64,000 nucleotides of DNA, from positions 21,046 through 85,045 of the forward strand of contig DASVFV010000098.1 in assembly GCA_036379875.1 (NCBI GenBank). The letters are read 5' to 3'. The stretch's first letter is position 1, and every line of letters begins with the position of its first letter. Below, piece after piece: positions 39,169-48,362 of the stretch. The notes below the pieces were generated by a model. It ran no database searches and was not told the origin of the DNA. It saw only the letters and a list, made by a program, of their open reading frames with translations. The DNA is from SCGC-AG-212-J23 sp036379875 (GTDB lineage Bacteria > Pseudomonadota > Gammaproteobacteria > Burkholderiales > SG8-39). Position numbers and translations under genes: made by a program.

Positions 39169-41681
39169 TGGCCCTGCCATTCCTCGCAGCCTAGTCCCAG
39201 CAGGCGCTCGAGCTGCGGCGCGGTCTCCACGCCCTCCGCCGCGACCGAGATGCCGAGCGTGGCGGCAAGCGCGGTGATGGCGCGCACGATCGCCGCGTCG
39301 GCGGCCTGCGAGTCGATGGCCTGCAGGAACGAGCGGTCGATCTTCAGCTTGTCGATCGGCAGGCTGCGCAGGTAGGCGAGGCTCGAGTAGCCGGTGCCGA
39401 AGTCGTCGATCGCGAAGCGCACGCCGAGCTTGCCGATCGCCTCCAGCGTGGCGACGTTCTCCTGCAGGCCCGACATCAGCACGCGCTCGGTGACCTCGAG
39501 CTCGACGCTCCTGCCGTCCAGGCCGTTCGCGACCAGCGCGTGCTCGAGGCGCTGCAGGTAGTCCTGCCCCTGCGCGAGGCCGGGCGCCGAGACGTTCACC
39601 GCGTACCAATAGCGCCGGCCGTAGCGGCGCTGCCAGGCGCCGGCCTGCGAGAGCGCGCGCTCGAGCGTCCAGTCGTCGATGGCGCGGATCAGGCCGCACT
39701 CCTCGGCGAGCGGCACGAAGTGCTCGGGCCCGAGCAGGCCGCGCTCCGGGTGCTGCCAGCGCACCAGCGCCTCGGCGCCCACCACGCGCCCGCGCCAGTG
39801 CAGCGGGCTCGCCGCGCGGTCGGGCGGCCAGCCGCGCACCACCGGCTGCCAGTACAGCACCAGCTCGCCGCGCGTGAGCGCCGAGCGCAGCTCGTTCTCC
39901 AGGCGCAGGCGCTCGGCGGCGCGCGCATTCAGCGCCGGCGCGAAGAAGCGCCAGGTGCCCTTGCCGCTTTCCTTCGCGTGGTAGAGCGCCGCGTCGGCGT
40001 TCTTCAGCAGCTCGATGAAGTCGCGCCCGTCGTTCGGGTAGATGCTGATGCCGATCGACGCCGCCACGTTGAGCGTCTTGCCCTGCACGGTGAAGGGCCG
40101 CGCCAGCACGCCGAGCAGGCGTTGCGCGAGCGCTGCGGCATCTTCAACGGTCTTGACTGCTTGCAGAAGCACGAAATCGTCGCCGCCCAGGCGCGCCAGC
40201 GTGTCCTCGCCGTGCACCAGGTTGCCGAGCCGCTCGGCGACCGAGCGCAGCAACGCGTCGCCGGCGCGGTGCCCGAGCGAGTCGTTGACCAGCTTGAAGC
40301 GGTCGAGGTCGATGCACAGCAGCGCGAACTGCGAGCGGCTGCGCGCCGCGGTGAGGATCGCCTGGCTCGCGCGGTCGGCGAGCAGCGTGGAGTTGGGCAG
40401 GCCGGTCAGCGCGTCGCGCGTGGTGAGCTGCTCGATGCGCGCCTCGGCGTGCTTGCGCGCCGTGATGTCGGCGCCGGTGCCGCGCCAGCCGATCACCTGG
40501 CCGGAGGGGTCCTTCACCGGCACGCCGCTGACCGCGAGCCAGATCACCCCGCCCGACTTCGTGATCATGCGGTGCAGCAGGTCGCGGAACGGCTGGCCCT
40601 CGCGCCCGGCGAACCACTCGTCGACCGCCTTCGGCTCGCCGAGCGGCATGAAGTCTTTCGGCTTGCGGCCGAGCAGCTCGGCGCGCGAGTAGCCGAGCAC
40701 CGCCTCGACGCGTTCCGAGAGATACGTGTAGCGCCATTGCGCGTCGGTCTCCCACACGTATTCGCCCGCCGCGTCCACCACGTCGCGGAAGCGCTGCTCG
40801 CGCTCGGCGACCGCGGCCTCGGCGCGCTTGCGCTCGTCGATGTCGGCCACCGTGCCGGACACGTGCTTGGCGCGCCCCTGCGCGGTGTGCTCCGTGACGC
40901 GCCCGCGCGCGTACAGCCACTTCCACTCGCCGCGCGAGGTGCGGATGCGGAACTCGGTCTCGAACACCGGCGCCTCGCCCTTCAGCGCGCGCACCAGCGC
41001 CTCGGTGTAGGGCACCCGGTCGTCGGGGTGCATCATCGCGATCAGCTCGGCGCCGAGGGTCACGCCGCTCGGCGAGCGCTTGTGGCCGAGGAAGCGCACC
41101 CAGCCGTCGCCCGCCGAGAGCTCGTTGCGCTCGGTGTCGAAGTGGAACTCGGCCAGGTTGCCGCCGTCGAGCGCGAGCTCGAGCCGTTCCTTGGCCAGCC
41201 ACAGCGCGCGTTCCGCGGCGCGCTGCTCGGTGACGTCGCGGCCCACGCCGCGGTAGCCGAGGAACTCGCCGTCGGCGTCGAAGCGCGACTGCCCGGAGAT
41301 GATGTGTACCTGGCGCGCGCCGCGCTCGTCCACGCGCGAGATCTCCATGTCGAAGAAGGTCTGGCCTTCCTTGAGGCGCTCGAGGTGGGCCTGCAGCGCG
41401 GCCGGCTCGACCTCCACGCCGGGGATTTCCCAGATGCGCTTGCCGTAGGTCGGCATCTGGCCGAAGAAGGTGGCGACCGGCGCGCCGCCCGACAGCCAGA
41501 CCAGGCGGTGCTCGACGTCGGTTTCCCAGAACCAGTCGGCGGTGAGCTCGGTCAGGCCGCGGAAGCGCGCCGACTCGCCGCGCGCGCGGTCGAGGTCGGC
41601 GTCGCGCTTGCGCGAGAACACGTGCATCGCCACGTACACCGCGACCCCGGTGGCCGCGACGAGCAGGACGATGTCGAGCAC
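39078..41681 (-). CDS. Membrane PAS-PAS-PAS-GGDEF-EAL cyclic-di-GMP protein
   Basis: The 867-residue protein has an N-terminal membrane helix (1-20) and three PAS domains (about 45-160, 175-290 and 300-415). The first PAS has FWETDVEHRLVWLSGG. A GGDEF domain (about 430-590) carries the active loop RLGGDDF, and an EAL domain (about 610-860) carries AEALVRWQHPERG and DDFGTGYSSLAYLRSLPIDK. Both catalytic cores look intact, so it could make and break c-di-GMP. It lies 9 bp behind a GspE/PilB-type ATPase gene, suggesting c-di-GMP coupling to a pilus or secretion motor. Confidence 0.88.
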   Translation of the reverse strand: MLDIVLLVAATGVAVYVAMHVFSRKRDADLDRARGESARFRGLTELTADWFWETDVEHRLVWLSGGAPVATFFGQMPTYGKRIWEIPGVEVEPAALQAHLERLKEGQTFFDMEISRVDERGARQVHIISGQSRFDADGEFLGYRGVGRDVTEQRAAERALWLAKERLELALDGGNLAEFHFDTERNELSAGDGWVRFLGHKRSPSGVTLGAELIAMMHPDDRVPYTEALVRALKGEAPVFETEFRIRTSRGEWKWLYARGRVTEHTAQGRAKHVSGTVADIDERKRAEAAVAEREQRFRDVVDAAGEYVWETDAQWRYTYLSERVEAVLGYSRAELLGRKPKDFMPLGEPKAVDEWFAGREGQPFRDLLHRMITKSGGVIWLAVSGVPVKDPSGQVIGWRGTGADITARKHAEARIEQLTTRDALTGLPNSTLLADRASQAILTAARSRSQFALLCIDLDRFKLVNDSLGHRAGDALLRSVAERLGNLVHGEDTLARLGGDDFVLLQAVKTVEDAAALAQRLLGVLARPFTVQGKTLNVAASIGISIYPNDGRDFIELLKNADAALYHAKESGKGTWRFFAPALNARAAERLRLENELRSALTRGELVLYWQPVVRGWPPDRAASPLHWRGRVVGAEALVRWQHPERGLLGPEHFVPLAEECGLIRAIDDWTLERALSQAGAWQRRYGRRYWYAVNVSAPGLAQGQDYLQRLEHALVANGLDGRSVELEVTERVLMSGLQENVATLEAIGKLGVRFAIDDFGTGYSSLAYLRSLPIDKLKIDRSFLQAIDSQAADAAIVRAITALAATLGISVAAEGVETAPQLERLLGLGCEEWQGHYFSAPLDSAGFEELLSEAASARTARSSEA

Positions 41682-41690
41682 GCCGGGCGC

Positions 41691-43481
41691 CTAGCGGACG
41701 GCCGCGTCGCGCACCGGCGGCGCGACCTTGAGCACTTCGTCCATCGTGGTGATGCCCGCGCCGACCTTCATCGCGCCGGAGATGCGCAGCGGCTTCATGC
41801 CGTCCTTGAAGGCCTGCTCGCGCAGCGCGGTGAGATCGGCGTTCTGGCTGACCAGGCTTTTCAGGGACGAATTGAAAACCAGCGTTTCGTAGATGCCCAT
41901 GCGCCCCATGTAGCCGGTCATGCGGCACTCCAGGCAGCCGACCGGCTTGTAGAGGCGCGCCGGGTGCTTGGACTTCCACGGCGCGACCAGCGCGTCCCAC
42001 GCTTCCTGGTCCTCGGCGCGGTTGAGCTCCACGGTCTGCTTGCAGTGCGTGCAAAGCGTGCGCACCAGGCGCTGCGCCATGATGCCGTTCAGCGTCGCGT
42101 TCAGCAGGTACGGCGGAACGCCGAGCTCGATCAGCCGCGCGATCGCGCTCGGCGCGTCGTTGGTGTGCAGGGTGGAAAGCACGAGGTGGCCGGTGAGCGC
42201 GGCCTGCACCGCCATCTCGGCGGTCTCCAGGTCGCGGATCTCGCCCACCATGATGATGTCCGGGTCCTGGCGCATCAGCGCGCGCACGCCCTCGGCGAAG
42301 CCGAGCTCGATCGCCTGCACCACCTGCATCTGGTTGAACGCGGGCTCGATCATCTCGATCGGGTCCTCGATGGTGCACACGTTCACTTCGATGGTGGCGA
42401 GCGACTTGAGCGTCGAGTACAGCGTGGTGGTCTTGCCCGAGCCGGTCGGCCCGGTAACCAGCACGATGCCGTTCGGCCGCTCGGTCATCTCCTTCCAGCG
42501 CCTCTGGTCGTCCTCCGAGAAGCCGAGCTCGCTGAAGTCGCGCACCAGCACCTCGGGGTCGAAGATGCGCATCACCAGCTTCTCGCCGAACGCGGTCGGC
42601 AGCGTGGAGATGCGCAGCTCGATGTCCTGGTCGTTGGAGCGCGTCTTGATGCGCCCGTCCTGCGGCCGGCGCTTTTCCACCACGTCCATGCGCGCGAGGA
42701 TCTTGATGCGGCTCGTCATCGCGGCGAGCACGCCGGCGGGGATCTGGTACACCTGGTGCAGCACGCCGTCGATGCGGAAGCGCACGATGCCGTGCTCGCG
42801 GCGCGGCTCGACGTGGATGTCGCTCGCGCGCTGCTCGAAGGCGTACTGCCACAGCCAGTCGACCACGCGCACCACGTGCGCGTCGTTCGCGTCGAGCTGC
42901 TTGTCGGACTTGCCGAGCTCGACGAGCTGCTCGAAATTCGCCAGCCCCGACTGGCCGCTGGTTCTCTGGCCGGCACCCTTGATCGACTTCGCCAGGTTGT
43001 AGAACTCGACCTGGTAGCGCTCGATGTCGAGCGGGTTGGCGATCACGCGCCGGATCTCGCGCTTGATCATGCGCCCGAGCTCAGGCTCCCAGTCGCGCAC
43101 GCCCGGCTCGGCGGTGGCGATCAGCGCTTCCTTGGTATTGATCGCCACCGGCAGGATGCGAAAGCGCGTCGCGTACGCCGACGACATCACTTCGGTGACC
43201 GCGGAGAAATCGATCTTGAGCGGATCGATGTGCAGGTATTCCATGCCGAAGCGCCTGGCGAGCCACTCGGTCAGCGTTTCCAGGGTGAGAGCGGTGTTGC
43301 CTTTCTTCCACTTCTGGTCCGCCACGATGACCAGCGGATGTATCGTGCCGCGGTAGTAGCGGCGCTCCTTCCTGAGCTGCTCGGCCGCCGCCGGATCGGC
43401 CATCTTGTCCTCGATCATCCAGTCGAGGATCTGGGCGAGGCTCAGCCGGCTTCCGGTTTCCGTCTTAACTGCTTGTTGCAT
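41691..43481 (-). CDS. GspE/PulE/PilB-family secretion or pilus assembly ATPase
   Basis: The 596-residue protein has an N-terminal MshEN-like region (about 10-190). The ATPase part includes ASDIHVEPRREHGIVRFRID (219-238), Walker A GPTGSGKTTTL at 344-354, the Asp box TIEDPIE, Walker B PDIIMVGEIRD and the His box TLHTND. The Zn-type CTHC ... GCLEC pair is present. All motor motifs are intact. No other type II or type IV pilus genes are in the window, so it is an orphan motor paired with a c-di-GMP enzyme. MshEN domains in some relatives bind c-di-GMP. ATG 43481 fits the conserved N-terminus; the frame to 43688 is shadow. Confidence 0.85.
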   Translation of the reverse strand: MQQAVKTETGSRLSLAQILDWMIEDKMADPAAAEQLRKERRYYRGTIHPLVIVADQKWKKGNTALTLETLTEWLARRFGMEYLHIDPLKIDFSAVTEVMSSAYATRFRILPVAINTKEALIATAEPGVRDWEPELGRMIKREIRRVIANPLDIERYQVEFYNLAKSIKGAGQRTSGQSGLANFEQLVELGKSDKQLDANDAHVVRVVDWLWQYAFEQRASDIHVEPRREHGIVRFRIDGVLHQVYQIPAGVLAAMTSRIKILARMDVVEKRRPQDGRIKTRSNDQDIELRISTLPTAFGEKLVMRIFDPEVLVRDFSELGFSEDDQRRWKEMTERPNGIVLVTGPTGSGKTTTLYSTLKSLATIEVNVCTIEDPIEMIEPAFNQMQVVQAIELGFAEGVRALMRQDPDIIMVGEIRDLETAEMAVQAALTGHLVLSTLHTNDAPSAIARLIELGVPPYLLNATLNGIMAQRLVRTLCTHCKQTVELNRAEDQEAWDALVAPWKSKHPARLYKPVGCLECRMTGYMGRMGIYETLVFNSSLKSLVSQNADLTALREQAFKDGMKPLRISGAMKVGAGITTMDEVLKVAPPVRDAAVR

Positions 43482-43536
43482 AGGCAAAAGACTATACCGG
43501 AACCGCCGGGGCACGTTTGTTGCGGCGTCCGGCGGG

Positions 43537-43971
43537 ATGCAGGACAAGCTGATCGATCGGCAAAACCGTGTGTACGCCGTGATCTTCGACACGGGCGAAG
43601 ACCCGGTCGCCGGCCTCACGCGCTTCGCGGAGAAGGAAAAGCTCGACGCCGCGAGCTTCACCGCGATCGGCGCGTTCAGCGAGGCCACGCTCGGCTACTT
43701 CGACTGGCAGACCAAGGACTACGAGCACATCCCGGTGCGCGAGCAGACCGAGGTGCTCTCGCTCATCGGCGACATCGCGCTCGAGGAACGCGGCGGGCGC
43801 AAGGTGCACGCGCACGTGGTGCTCGGCAAGCGCGACGGCGCGGCGCTCGGCGGCCACCTCCTCGCGGCCAAGGTGCGGCCGACGCTCGAGGTCGTGCTGG
43901 ACGCTTCGCCCGGGTGCCTCAAGCGGCGCCACGACCCGGCAAGCGGACTTTCGCTGATCAAGCTGGACTAG
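43537..43971 (+). CDS. PPC/DUF296 domain protein
   Basis: The 144-residue protein is a stand-alone PPC domain: VYAVIFDTGEDPVAGLTRFA, SFTAIGAFSEATLGYFDW, VLSLIGDIALEERGGRKVHA and HLLAAKVRPTLEVVL. These trimeric proteins are related to plant AT-hook PPC proteins; bacterial members may bind metal through conserved His residues (VHAHVVLG), but a role is not established. It is divergent from the ATPase gene with 55 bp between starts. A REP-like element follows its stop at once. Confidence 0.82.
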   Translation: MQDKLIDRQNRVYAVIFDTGEDPVAGLTRFAEKEKLDAASFTAIGAFSEATLGYFDWQTKDYEHIPVREQTEVLSLIGDIALEERGGRKVHAHVVLGKRDGAALGGHLLAAKVRPTLEVVLDASPGCLKRRHDPASGLSLIKLD

Positions 43972-43972
43972 T

Positions 43973-44048
43973 GTCATCCCCGCGCAGGCGGGGATCCCAT
44001 TCAGAAAATTCGAAAACCAAACGGGGTCCCCGCCTGCGCGGGGACGAC
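43973..44048. repeat. Palindromic REP-like element, copy 3 of 3
   Basis: This 76-bp element begins 2 bp after the PPC gene stop. Its arms GTCATCCCCGCGCAGGCGGG ... and ... CCCGCCTGCGCGGGGACGAC pair with few mismatches around an A-rich centre (TTCAGAAAATTCGAAAACCA). It has the same design as the copies at 2041 and 13119, though the centre sequence is unrelated. Confidence 0.85.
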
Positions 44049-44079
44049 AGCATTCCGCGCTTCCATTAACCTTGCGCGC

Positions 44080-45351
44080 GTGCCGCGCGCGCTCGCCCCG
44101 GAAGTCAAGCTTCGCGAAGTGTGGGCGTGGTCGATGTACGACTTCGCCAACTCCGCCTACACCACGGTCGTCATTACCGCGGTGTTCAGCGCCTATTTTG
44201 TTTCCGTCGTCTCGAATAACGCGCCCTGGGCCACTTTCGCCTGGACGGCCGCGCTGTCCGTGTCGTACGCGGCAATCCTGCTCACCGGCCCGCTGATCGG
44301 CGCGTGGGCGGATGCGCATGCCGCCAAAAAGGTTTTGTTGTTAATGACAACCTTGGGTTGTGTGCTGTTCACGGTATTGCTCTACTTCGCGCAGCCCGGC
44401 GCGGTCGCCATCGCGCTCGCCTTCCTCATCCTTTCGAACTATTTCTTCGGCGCCGGCGAGAACCTGATCGCTGCGTTCCTCCCCGAGCTCGCCGATTCGC
44501 GCGCCATGGGCCGCGTGTCCGGCTGGGGCTGGAGCTTCGGCTACCTGGGGGGGCTCGCGGCGCTCGGCATCTGCCTCGCGTACATCCTCGGCCAGGCCGG
44601 ACGGCCGGCGAGCGAGACGGTGCCGGTCACCATGCTGATCACCGCAAGCTTCTTCGCCGTCGCCGCGATCCCCACCTTTCTCTGGCTCAAGGAGCGCGCG
44701 CTGCCGCAGCCCCGCATGGAGAACCCCTGGGCGCGCGTGCGCCAGACGCTGCGCGAGGCGCAGAAGTACCAGGACCTGCGCCGCTTCCTGATCTGCATCC
44801 TGTTCTACCAGGCGGGCATTACCGCGGTGGTCTCGCTCGCCGCAATCTACGCCGAGCAGGCGATGAAGTTCACCACCCAGCAGACCATCACGCTGATCCT
44901 GGTGGTGAACATCACCGCGGCGATCGGCGCGTTCGGCTTCGGTTACCTGCAGGACGCGGTCGGCCACGTGCGCGCGGTGGCGATCACGCTGGTCGGCTGG
45001 ATCGTGATGGTCGTGGTGGCGGGCCTTTCCACGACCCATTTTTCCTTCTGGCTCGCCGCCAACCTCGCCGGGCTGTGCATGGGCTCGGCGCAGGCCGCCG
45101 GGCGCGCGGTGGTGGGCTACCTCGCGCCGCCCGCGCGGCTCGCCGAGTTCTTCGGCCTTTGGGGCCTGGCGGTAAAGGCGGCGTCCATCTTCGGCCCGCT
45201 CACCTACGGCGCGGTAACGCTCGCCTTCCCCGGCAACCACCGGCTCGGCATCTTCGTCACCGGCATCTACTTCGTGATCGGGCTCCTGCTGCTGCGCAAG
45301 ATCGACGTCGAGCGCGGCCGCGCCGCGGCGCTAGAACACCAGCATTCCTAG
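44080..45351 (+). CDS. UMF1/Atg22-family MFS transporter
   Basis: The 423-residue membrane protein has about twelve hydrophobic segments and begins with the family hallmark WAWSMYDFANSAYTTVVITA (about 14-33), followed by GPLIGAWADAHAAKK and GWGWSFGYLGGLAALG. Relatives include yeast Atg22 and bacterial UMF1 permeases of uncertain substrate. The start is GTG 44080 after the REP-like element. The 3' end overlaps the convergent DUF1328 gene by 21 bp. Confidence 0.85.
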   Translation: MPRALAPEVKLREVWAWSMYDFANSAYTTVVITAVFSAYFVSVVSNNAPWATFAWTAALSVSYAAILLTGPLIGAWADAHAAKKVLLLMTTLGCVLFTVLLYFAQPGAVAIALAFLILSNYFFGAGENLIAAFLPELADSRAMGRVSGWGWSFGYLGGLAALGICLAYILGQAGRPASETVPVTMLITASFFAVAAIPTFLWLKERALPQPRMENPWARVRQTLREAQKYQDLRRFLICILFYQAGITAVVSLAAIYAEQAMKFTTQQTITLILVVNITAAIGAFGFGYLQDAVGHVRAVAITLVGWIVMVVVAGLSTTHFSFWLAANLAGLCMGSAQAAGRAVVGYLAPPARLAEFFGLWGLAVKAASIFGPLTYGAVTLAFPGNHRLGIFVTGIYFVIGLLLLRKIDVERGRAAALEHQHS

Positions 45352-45504
45352 CATCACGCCGAACACCAGCACGATCAGGAAAATCGCCAGCGCGATGAAG
45401 AACAGCACCTTGGCGATGGTGCGGGTGGTCGATGCCACCCCCGTGAAGCCGAAATACCCGGCGATCACCGAGATGACGAAGAAGATGATCGCCCACTTGA
45501 GCAT
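45331..45504 (-). CDS. DUF1328 (YtjA-family) small membrane protein
   Basis: The 57-residue protein consists of two hydrophobic helices (LKWAIIFFVISVIAGYFGFT and VLFFIALAIFLIVLVFGVML) joined by GVASTTRTIAK, exactly the DUF1328 pattern and length. It is common near stress-related membrane genes. The ATG at 45504 directly follows the TAA of the upstream YtxH-like gene (TAAATG). Confidence 0.88.
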   Translation of the reverse strand: MLKWAIIFFVISVIAGYFGFTGVASTTRTIAKVLFFIALAIFLIVLVFGVMLGMLVF

Positions 45505-45774
45505 TTAGCGCTGCGACTGCGACAGGTCGATGTCGACCGCGGACGCGGGGGGACGCGGGCTCAGCCGGCGCTCCACCATGCCGCGCGCGTCCGCGGCCAT
45601 GCCCTGCGCGCGGTTGCGCAGGTCCTGCGCCGTGCCCTCGGCGTAAGTGGTGAGTTCCTTCTGGTAACGCGTGAGCTTGTCTCGCGCCAGCGCGCGGCGC
45701 CGGCGCCCGTTTTCCGGGTCGAAGAAGTACATCGCCGCGGCACCGATTCCCAGCGCTCCGAGCAATCGCAACAT
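45505..45774 (-). CDS. Small membrane-anchored, YtxH-like protein
   Basis: The 89-residue protein begins LRLLGALGIGAAAMYFFDPENGRR, a short membrane helix followed by the 'FDPxxGRRRR' turn seen in small envelope proteins. A helical region (LTRYQKELTTYAEGTAQDLRNRAQG) and a Ser/Asp tail complete it. It is possibly a structural stress protein of YtxH or DUF-type character. CAGGCCTCC-type purine sequence is weak upstream. It forms an operon with the DUF1328 gene and is divergent from the DegP/Q gene. Confidence 0.7.
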   Translation of the reverse strand: MLRLLGALGIGAAAMYFFDPENGRRRRALARDKLTRYQKELTTYAEGTAQDLRNRAQGMAADARGMVERRLSPRPPASAVDIDLSQSQR

Positions 45775-45847
45775 GACAGGCCTCCGATGATTGGATGAGC
45801 AGCCCGAAGCAAGGCGCGGGCCTGAAGCTTGCAGCACGGGTCTCGCC

Positions 45848-47242
45848 ATGAAACGACTCGCCTTCGCCATCCTTCTGACCGCCTTCGCCACGCTCGCGCC
45901 CGCGCAGGCCCCCAAGTCCGCCGCCGGCGGCCGCACTGCCAACCTCCCGGACTTCACCGCCCTCATGAAGCAGCAGGGGCCGGCGGTGGTCAACGTGATC
46001 ACCAAGCGCGCGGAGGCGAAGGGCACGAAGCCCCAGGCGCAGGCCGATGATCCGCTGCAGGAGTTCTTCCGCCGCTTCATGCCCGATTCGCCCGACCGCG
46101 AGCGCGGCCCGGGCGGCGTCGGGCTCGGCTCGGGCTTCATCATCAGCCAGGACGGCTACGTGCTCACCAACGCGCACGTGGTCGGCGGCGACGAGGTCAC
46201 CGTGCGGCTCGCCGACGCGAAGCGCGAGTTCAAGGCGAAGGTGATCGGCGCCGACGAGCGCACCGACATCGCGCTGCTCAAGATCGAGGCCACCGGGCTG
46301 CCGACCGTCAAGCTCGGCAAGTCGGCGTCGCTGCAGCCCGGCGAATGGGTGGCGGCGATCGGCTCGCCGTTCGGCTTCGAGAACACCATCACCGCCGGCA
46401 TCGTGAGCGCGACCGGGCGCTCGCTGCCGGCCGAGACCTACGTGCCGTTCATCCAGACCGACGTGGCGGTGAACCCGGGCAATTCGGGCGGCCCGCTCAT
46501 CAACCTCGCGGGCGAGGTGGTGGGCGTGAACTCGATGATCTACAGCCAGACCGGCGGCTACATGGGCGTGTCGTTCGCGATTCCGATCGAGGTGGCGCTC
46601 GAGGTGAGCAAGCAGCTGCGCGCCGAGGGCAAGGTGACGCGCGGGCGCCTCGGCGTGCGCATCCAGCCGATCACCAAGGAGCTCGCGCAGTCCTTCAAGC
46701 TCAAGGAAGCGAGCGGCGCGCTGATCGCGAGCGTCGAGCCGGGCAGCCCGGCCGACCAGGCCGGCCTCAAGCCCGGCGACGTGGTGCTCGCGTTCAACGG
46801 GCAGGAGATCGACGACCCGAACAAGCTGCCGCGCCTGGTCGCGGCGACCAAGCCCGGCCAGAGCGCCACGCTGCGCATCTGGAGGAACGGCAAGGCCGAG
46901 GAGGTGAAGTTCACCGCCGCGGAGCTGGTCGCTGAGTCGAAGGCGGCCAAGCCGGAGCCCGAGAAGGCGACCCAGCCCAACCGGCTCGGCCTCGTGGTGA
47001 GCGAGCTGCCGCCCGCGCAGCGCAAGCAACTGGGCATCGAGTACGGGCTGCTGGTCGAGCGCGCCGACGCGTCGAAGACGCCGCTGCGCCCCGGCGATGT
47101 GATCGTGGGCGTGGGGCGCGAGCGCTTCTCGAGCCTCGAGGACTTCAACCGCCTGATCGAAGAGCAGAAGCAGGGCGACACCGTCGCCCTCCTCGTCAAG
47201 CGAGGAGAAGCGACGGTCTACGTCCCGGTCGAAGTGGGTTAA
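45848..47242 (+). CDS. DegP/DegQ-family periplasmic serine protease (Do)
   Basis: The 464-residue protein has a signal peptide (1-20) and a trypsin-like domain with the triad His110 (TNAHVV), Asp140 (RTDIALLKI) and Ser213 (GNSGGPL). Two PDZ domains follow at about 260-350 (RGRLGVRIQPITKELAQSFK) and 375-464 (NRLGLVVSELPPAQ). Length and domain order match MucD/DegQ, a periplasmic protease-chaperone acting on unfolded envelope proteins. I chose ATG 45848 because the signal peptide begins there. The stop overlaps the OmpA-like stop by 4 bp (convergent). Confidence 0.9.
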   Translation: MKRLAFAILLTAFATLAPAQAPKSAAGGRTANLPDFTALMKQQGPAVVNVITKRAEAKGTKPQAQADDPLQEFFRRFMPDSPDRERGPGGVGLGSGFIISQDGYVLTNAHVVGGDEVTVRLADAKREFKAKVIGADERTDIALLKIEATGLPTVKLGKSASLQPGEWVAAIGSPFGFENTITAGIVSATGRSLPAETYVPFIQTDVAVNPGNSGGPLINLAGEVVGVNSMIYSQTGGYMGVSFAIPIEVALEVSKQLRAEGKVTRGRLGVRIQPITKELAQSFKLKEASGALIASVEPGSPADQAGLKPGDVVLAFNGQEIDDPNKLPRLVAATKPGQSATLRIWRNGKAEEVKFTAAELVAESKAAKPEPEKATQPNRLGLVVSELPPAQRKQLGIEYGLLVERADASKTPLRPGDVIVGVGRERFSSLEDFNRLIEEQKQGDTVALLVKRGEATVYVPVEVG

Positions 47243-47922
47243 GACGGGCTCAGGACGATCTCGACCCGGCGGTTGAGGCTGCGGCCGCCTTCGGTCTCGT
47301 TGGAAGCCACCGGGAACGACGCGCCGTAGCCGCGCGCGTCGATGCGGCTCGGCTCGATGCCTTTCTGCACCAGCGCGAATTTCACCGCCTGCGCGCGCCG
47401 CTCCGAGAGGCGCTCGTTCGCGGACGCCGGTCCCTCGCTGTCGGTGAAGCCCTCGATCGCCACGCTGTGCTCCGGGTGCTTGCGCAGGAACTGCGCGAGG
47501 CGCTCGAGCGTAGCGCCGGCCGAAGGGGCGAGCGTGATGCCCTGCTCGAACATCCGATCGTTGTTGAGCGTCAGCACCCAGCCGCGCTGGGTCTCGCGCG
47601 CGCGAATGTCGGCGCTCTCGAGGCCCTTCACTTCGGCGGCCAGCTCGCTCGCCGCGAGCGCCTGCCGGGCCCGCTCGGCGAGATAGGCGTTGTGCTCCAC
47701 GAGCTCGGAGTACCTGCCCTCGGCGGCAATGCGCTCGGCGTCGTTCAGCGCGTTCGCCGCACCCTGCAGCTCGGGCTGCGCGTAGCGCTGCACCGCGGGA
47801 TCGGCGGCCGCGCTGCGGTAGGTGGCGCGCGCGGCGTCTAGGCGCTCCTGGGCGGGCTGGGAAATGGCGCAGCCGCCGGCCAGCACGGCTGCGAGCAAGG
47901 TCAACTGGTACGGGGTTTTCAT
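47239..47922 (-). CDS. OmpA-domain lipoprotein
   Basis: The 227-residue protein has a signal peptide with lipobox-like LAGGC (about 14-18). A helical region (about 25-105) follows, related to DUF4398 in style (RLDAARATYRSAAADPAVQR). The OmpA C-terminal peptidoglycan-binding domain has LERLAQFLRKHPEHSVAIEG, FTDSEGPASANERLSERRAQ and RGYGASFPVASNETEGGRSL ... NRRVEI. It should tether the outer membrane to peptidoglycan. AAAGGAG lies before the ATG, and the ATG overlaps the stop of the DUF4398 gene. Confidence 0.85.
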   Translation of the reverse strand: MKTPYQLTLLAAVLAGGCAISQPAQERLDAARATYRSAAADPAVQRYAQPELQGAANALNDAERIAAEGRYSELVEHNAYLAERARQALAASELAAEVKGLESADIRARETQRGWVLTLNNDRMFEQGITLAPSAGATLERLAQFLRKHPEHSVAIEGFTDSEGPASANERLSERRAQAVKFALVQKGIEPSRIDARGYGASFPVASNETEGGRSLNRRVEIVLSPS

Positions 47923-48233
47923 CGGCGGCTCCTTTCTTCCTGCAGCTCGCGCTGCGCGCGAGTGTTCTCGGCGGCGCTCCAGGCCAGCTTGGCGTCTGCC
48001 TCGGCCTCCAGCGCCAGCATGCGCGCGTGCTCGTAATGCCCGCGCTGGAAGGCAGCCTCGGCGCGCTCGAGGGTGCCCTGCGCGGTGGCGAGCTGCGCCG
48101 GCGCGTCGGCCTGCGCCACCGGGCGCGCCTGCGCCACCATGGCGCGCGCCGCGGCCATCTCGGATTCGGGTGGATCGGTGGTGGCGCACGCAGCCAGCGC
48201 CGCGAGCGCGGAAAGAAATACGACACGTTTCAC
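47919..48233 (-). CDS. DUF4398 lipoprotein
   Basis: The 104-residue protein begins VKRVVFLSALAALAACATTD with a lipobox ending at Cys17. Two helical repeats follow (ESEMAAARAMVAQARPVAQA; LERAEAAFQRGHYEHARMLA), the DUF4398 layout. It is coupled by ATGA to the OmpA-domain gene, a pairing common in betaproteobacteria. The GTG start at 48233 has AGGAAAG nearby; the longer frame reaches 48266 without a better site. Confidence 0.82.
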   Translation of the reverse strand: MKRVVFLSALAALAACATTDPPESEMAAARAMVAQARPVAQADAPAQLATAQGTLERAEAAFQRGHYEHARMLALEAEADAKLAWSAAENTRAQRELQEERSRR

Positions 48234-48362
48234 GGTTCTTCCTTTCCTGTAGAAGTTATACGACACGGAATGTGTTACAGCGCATCGGACTGAGCCGTAA
48301 GGAGCAAGCCGCGCTCCGGCCCCCGGCCTGCCGATTGCAGGAGCAGGAGCGGACTACACGCG

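Noticed and set aside
39540..44069. 1509-codon plus-strand open frame
   Set aside because: It runs antisense through the PAS-GGDEF-EAL and GspE-type genes, is rich in Arg/His/Ala as expected for a GC-rich shadow frame, and shows no domain.
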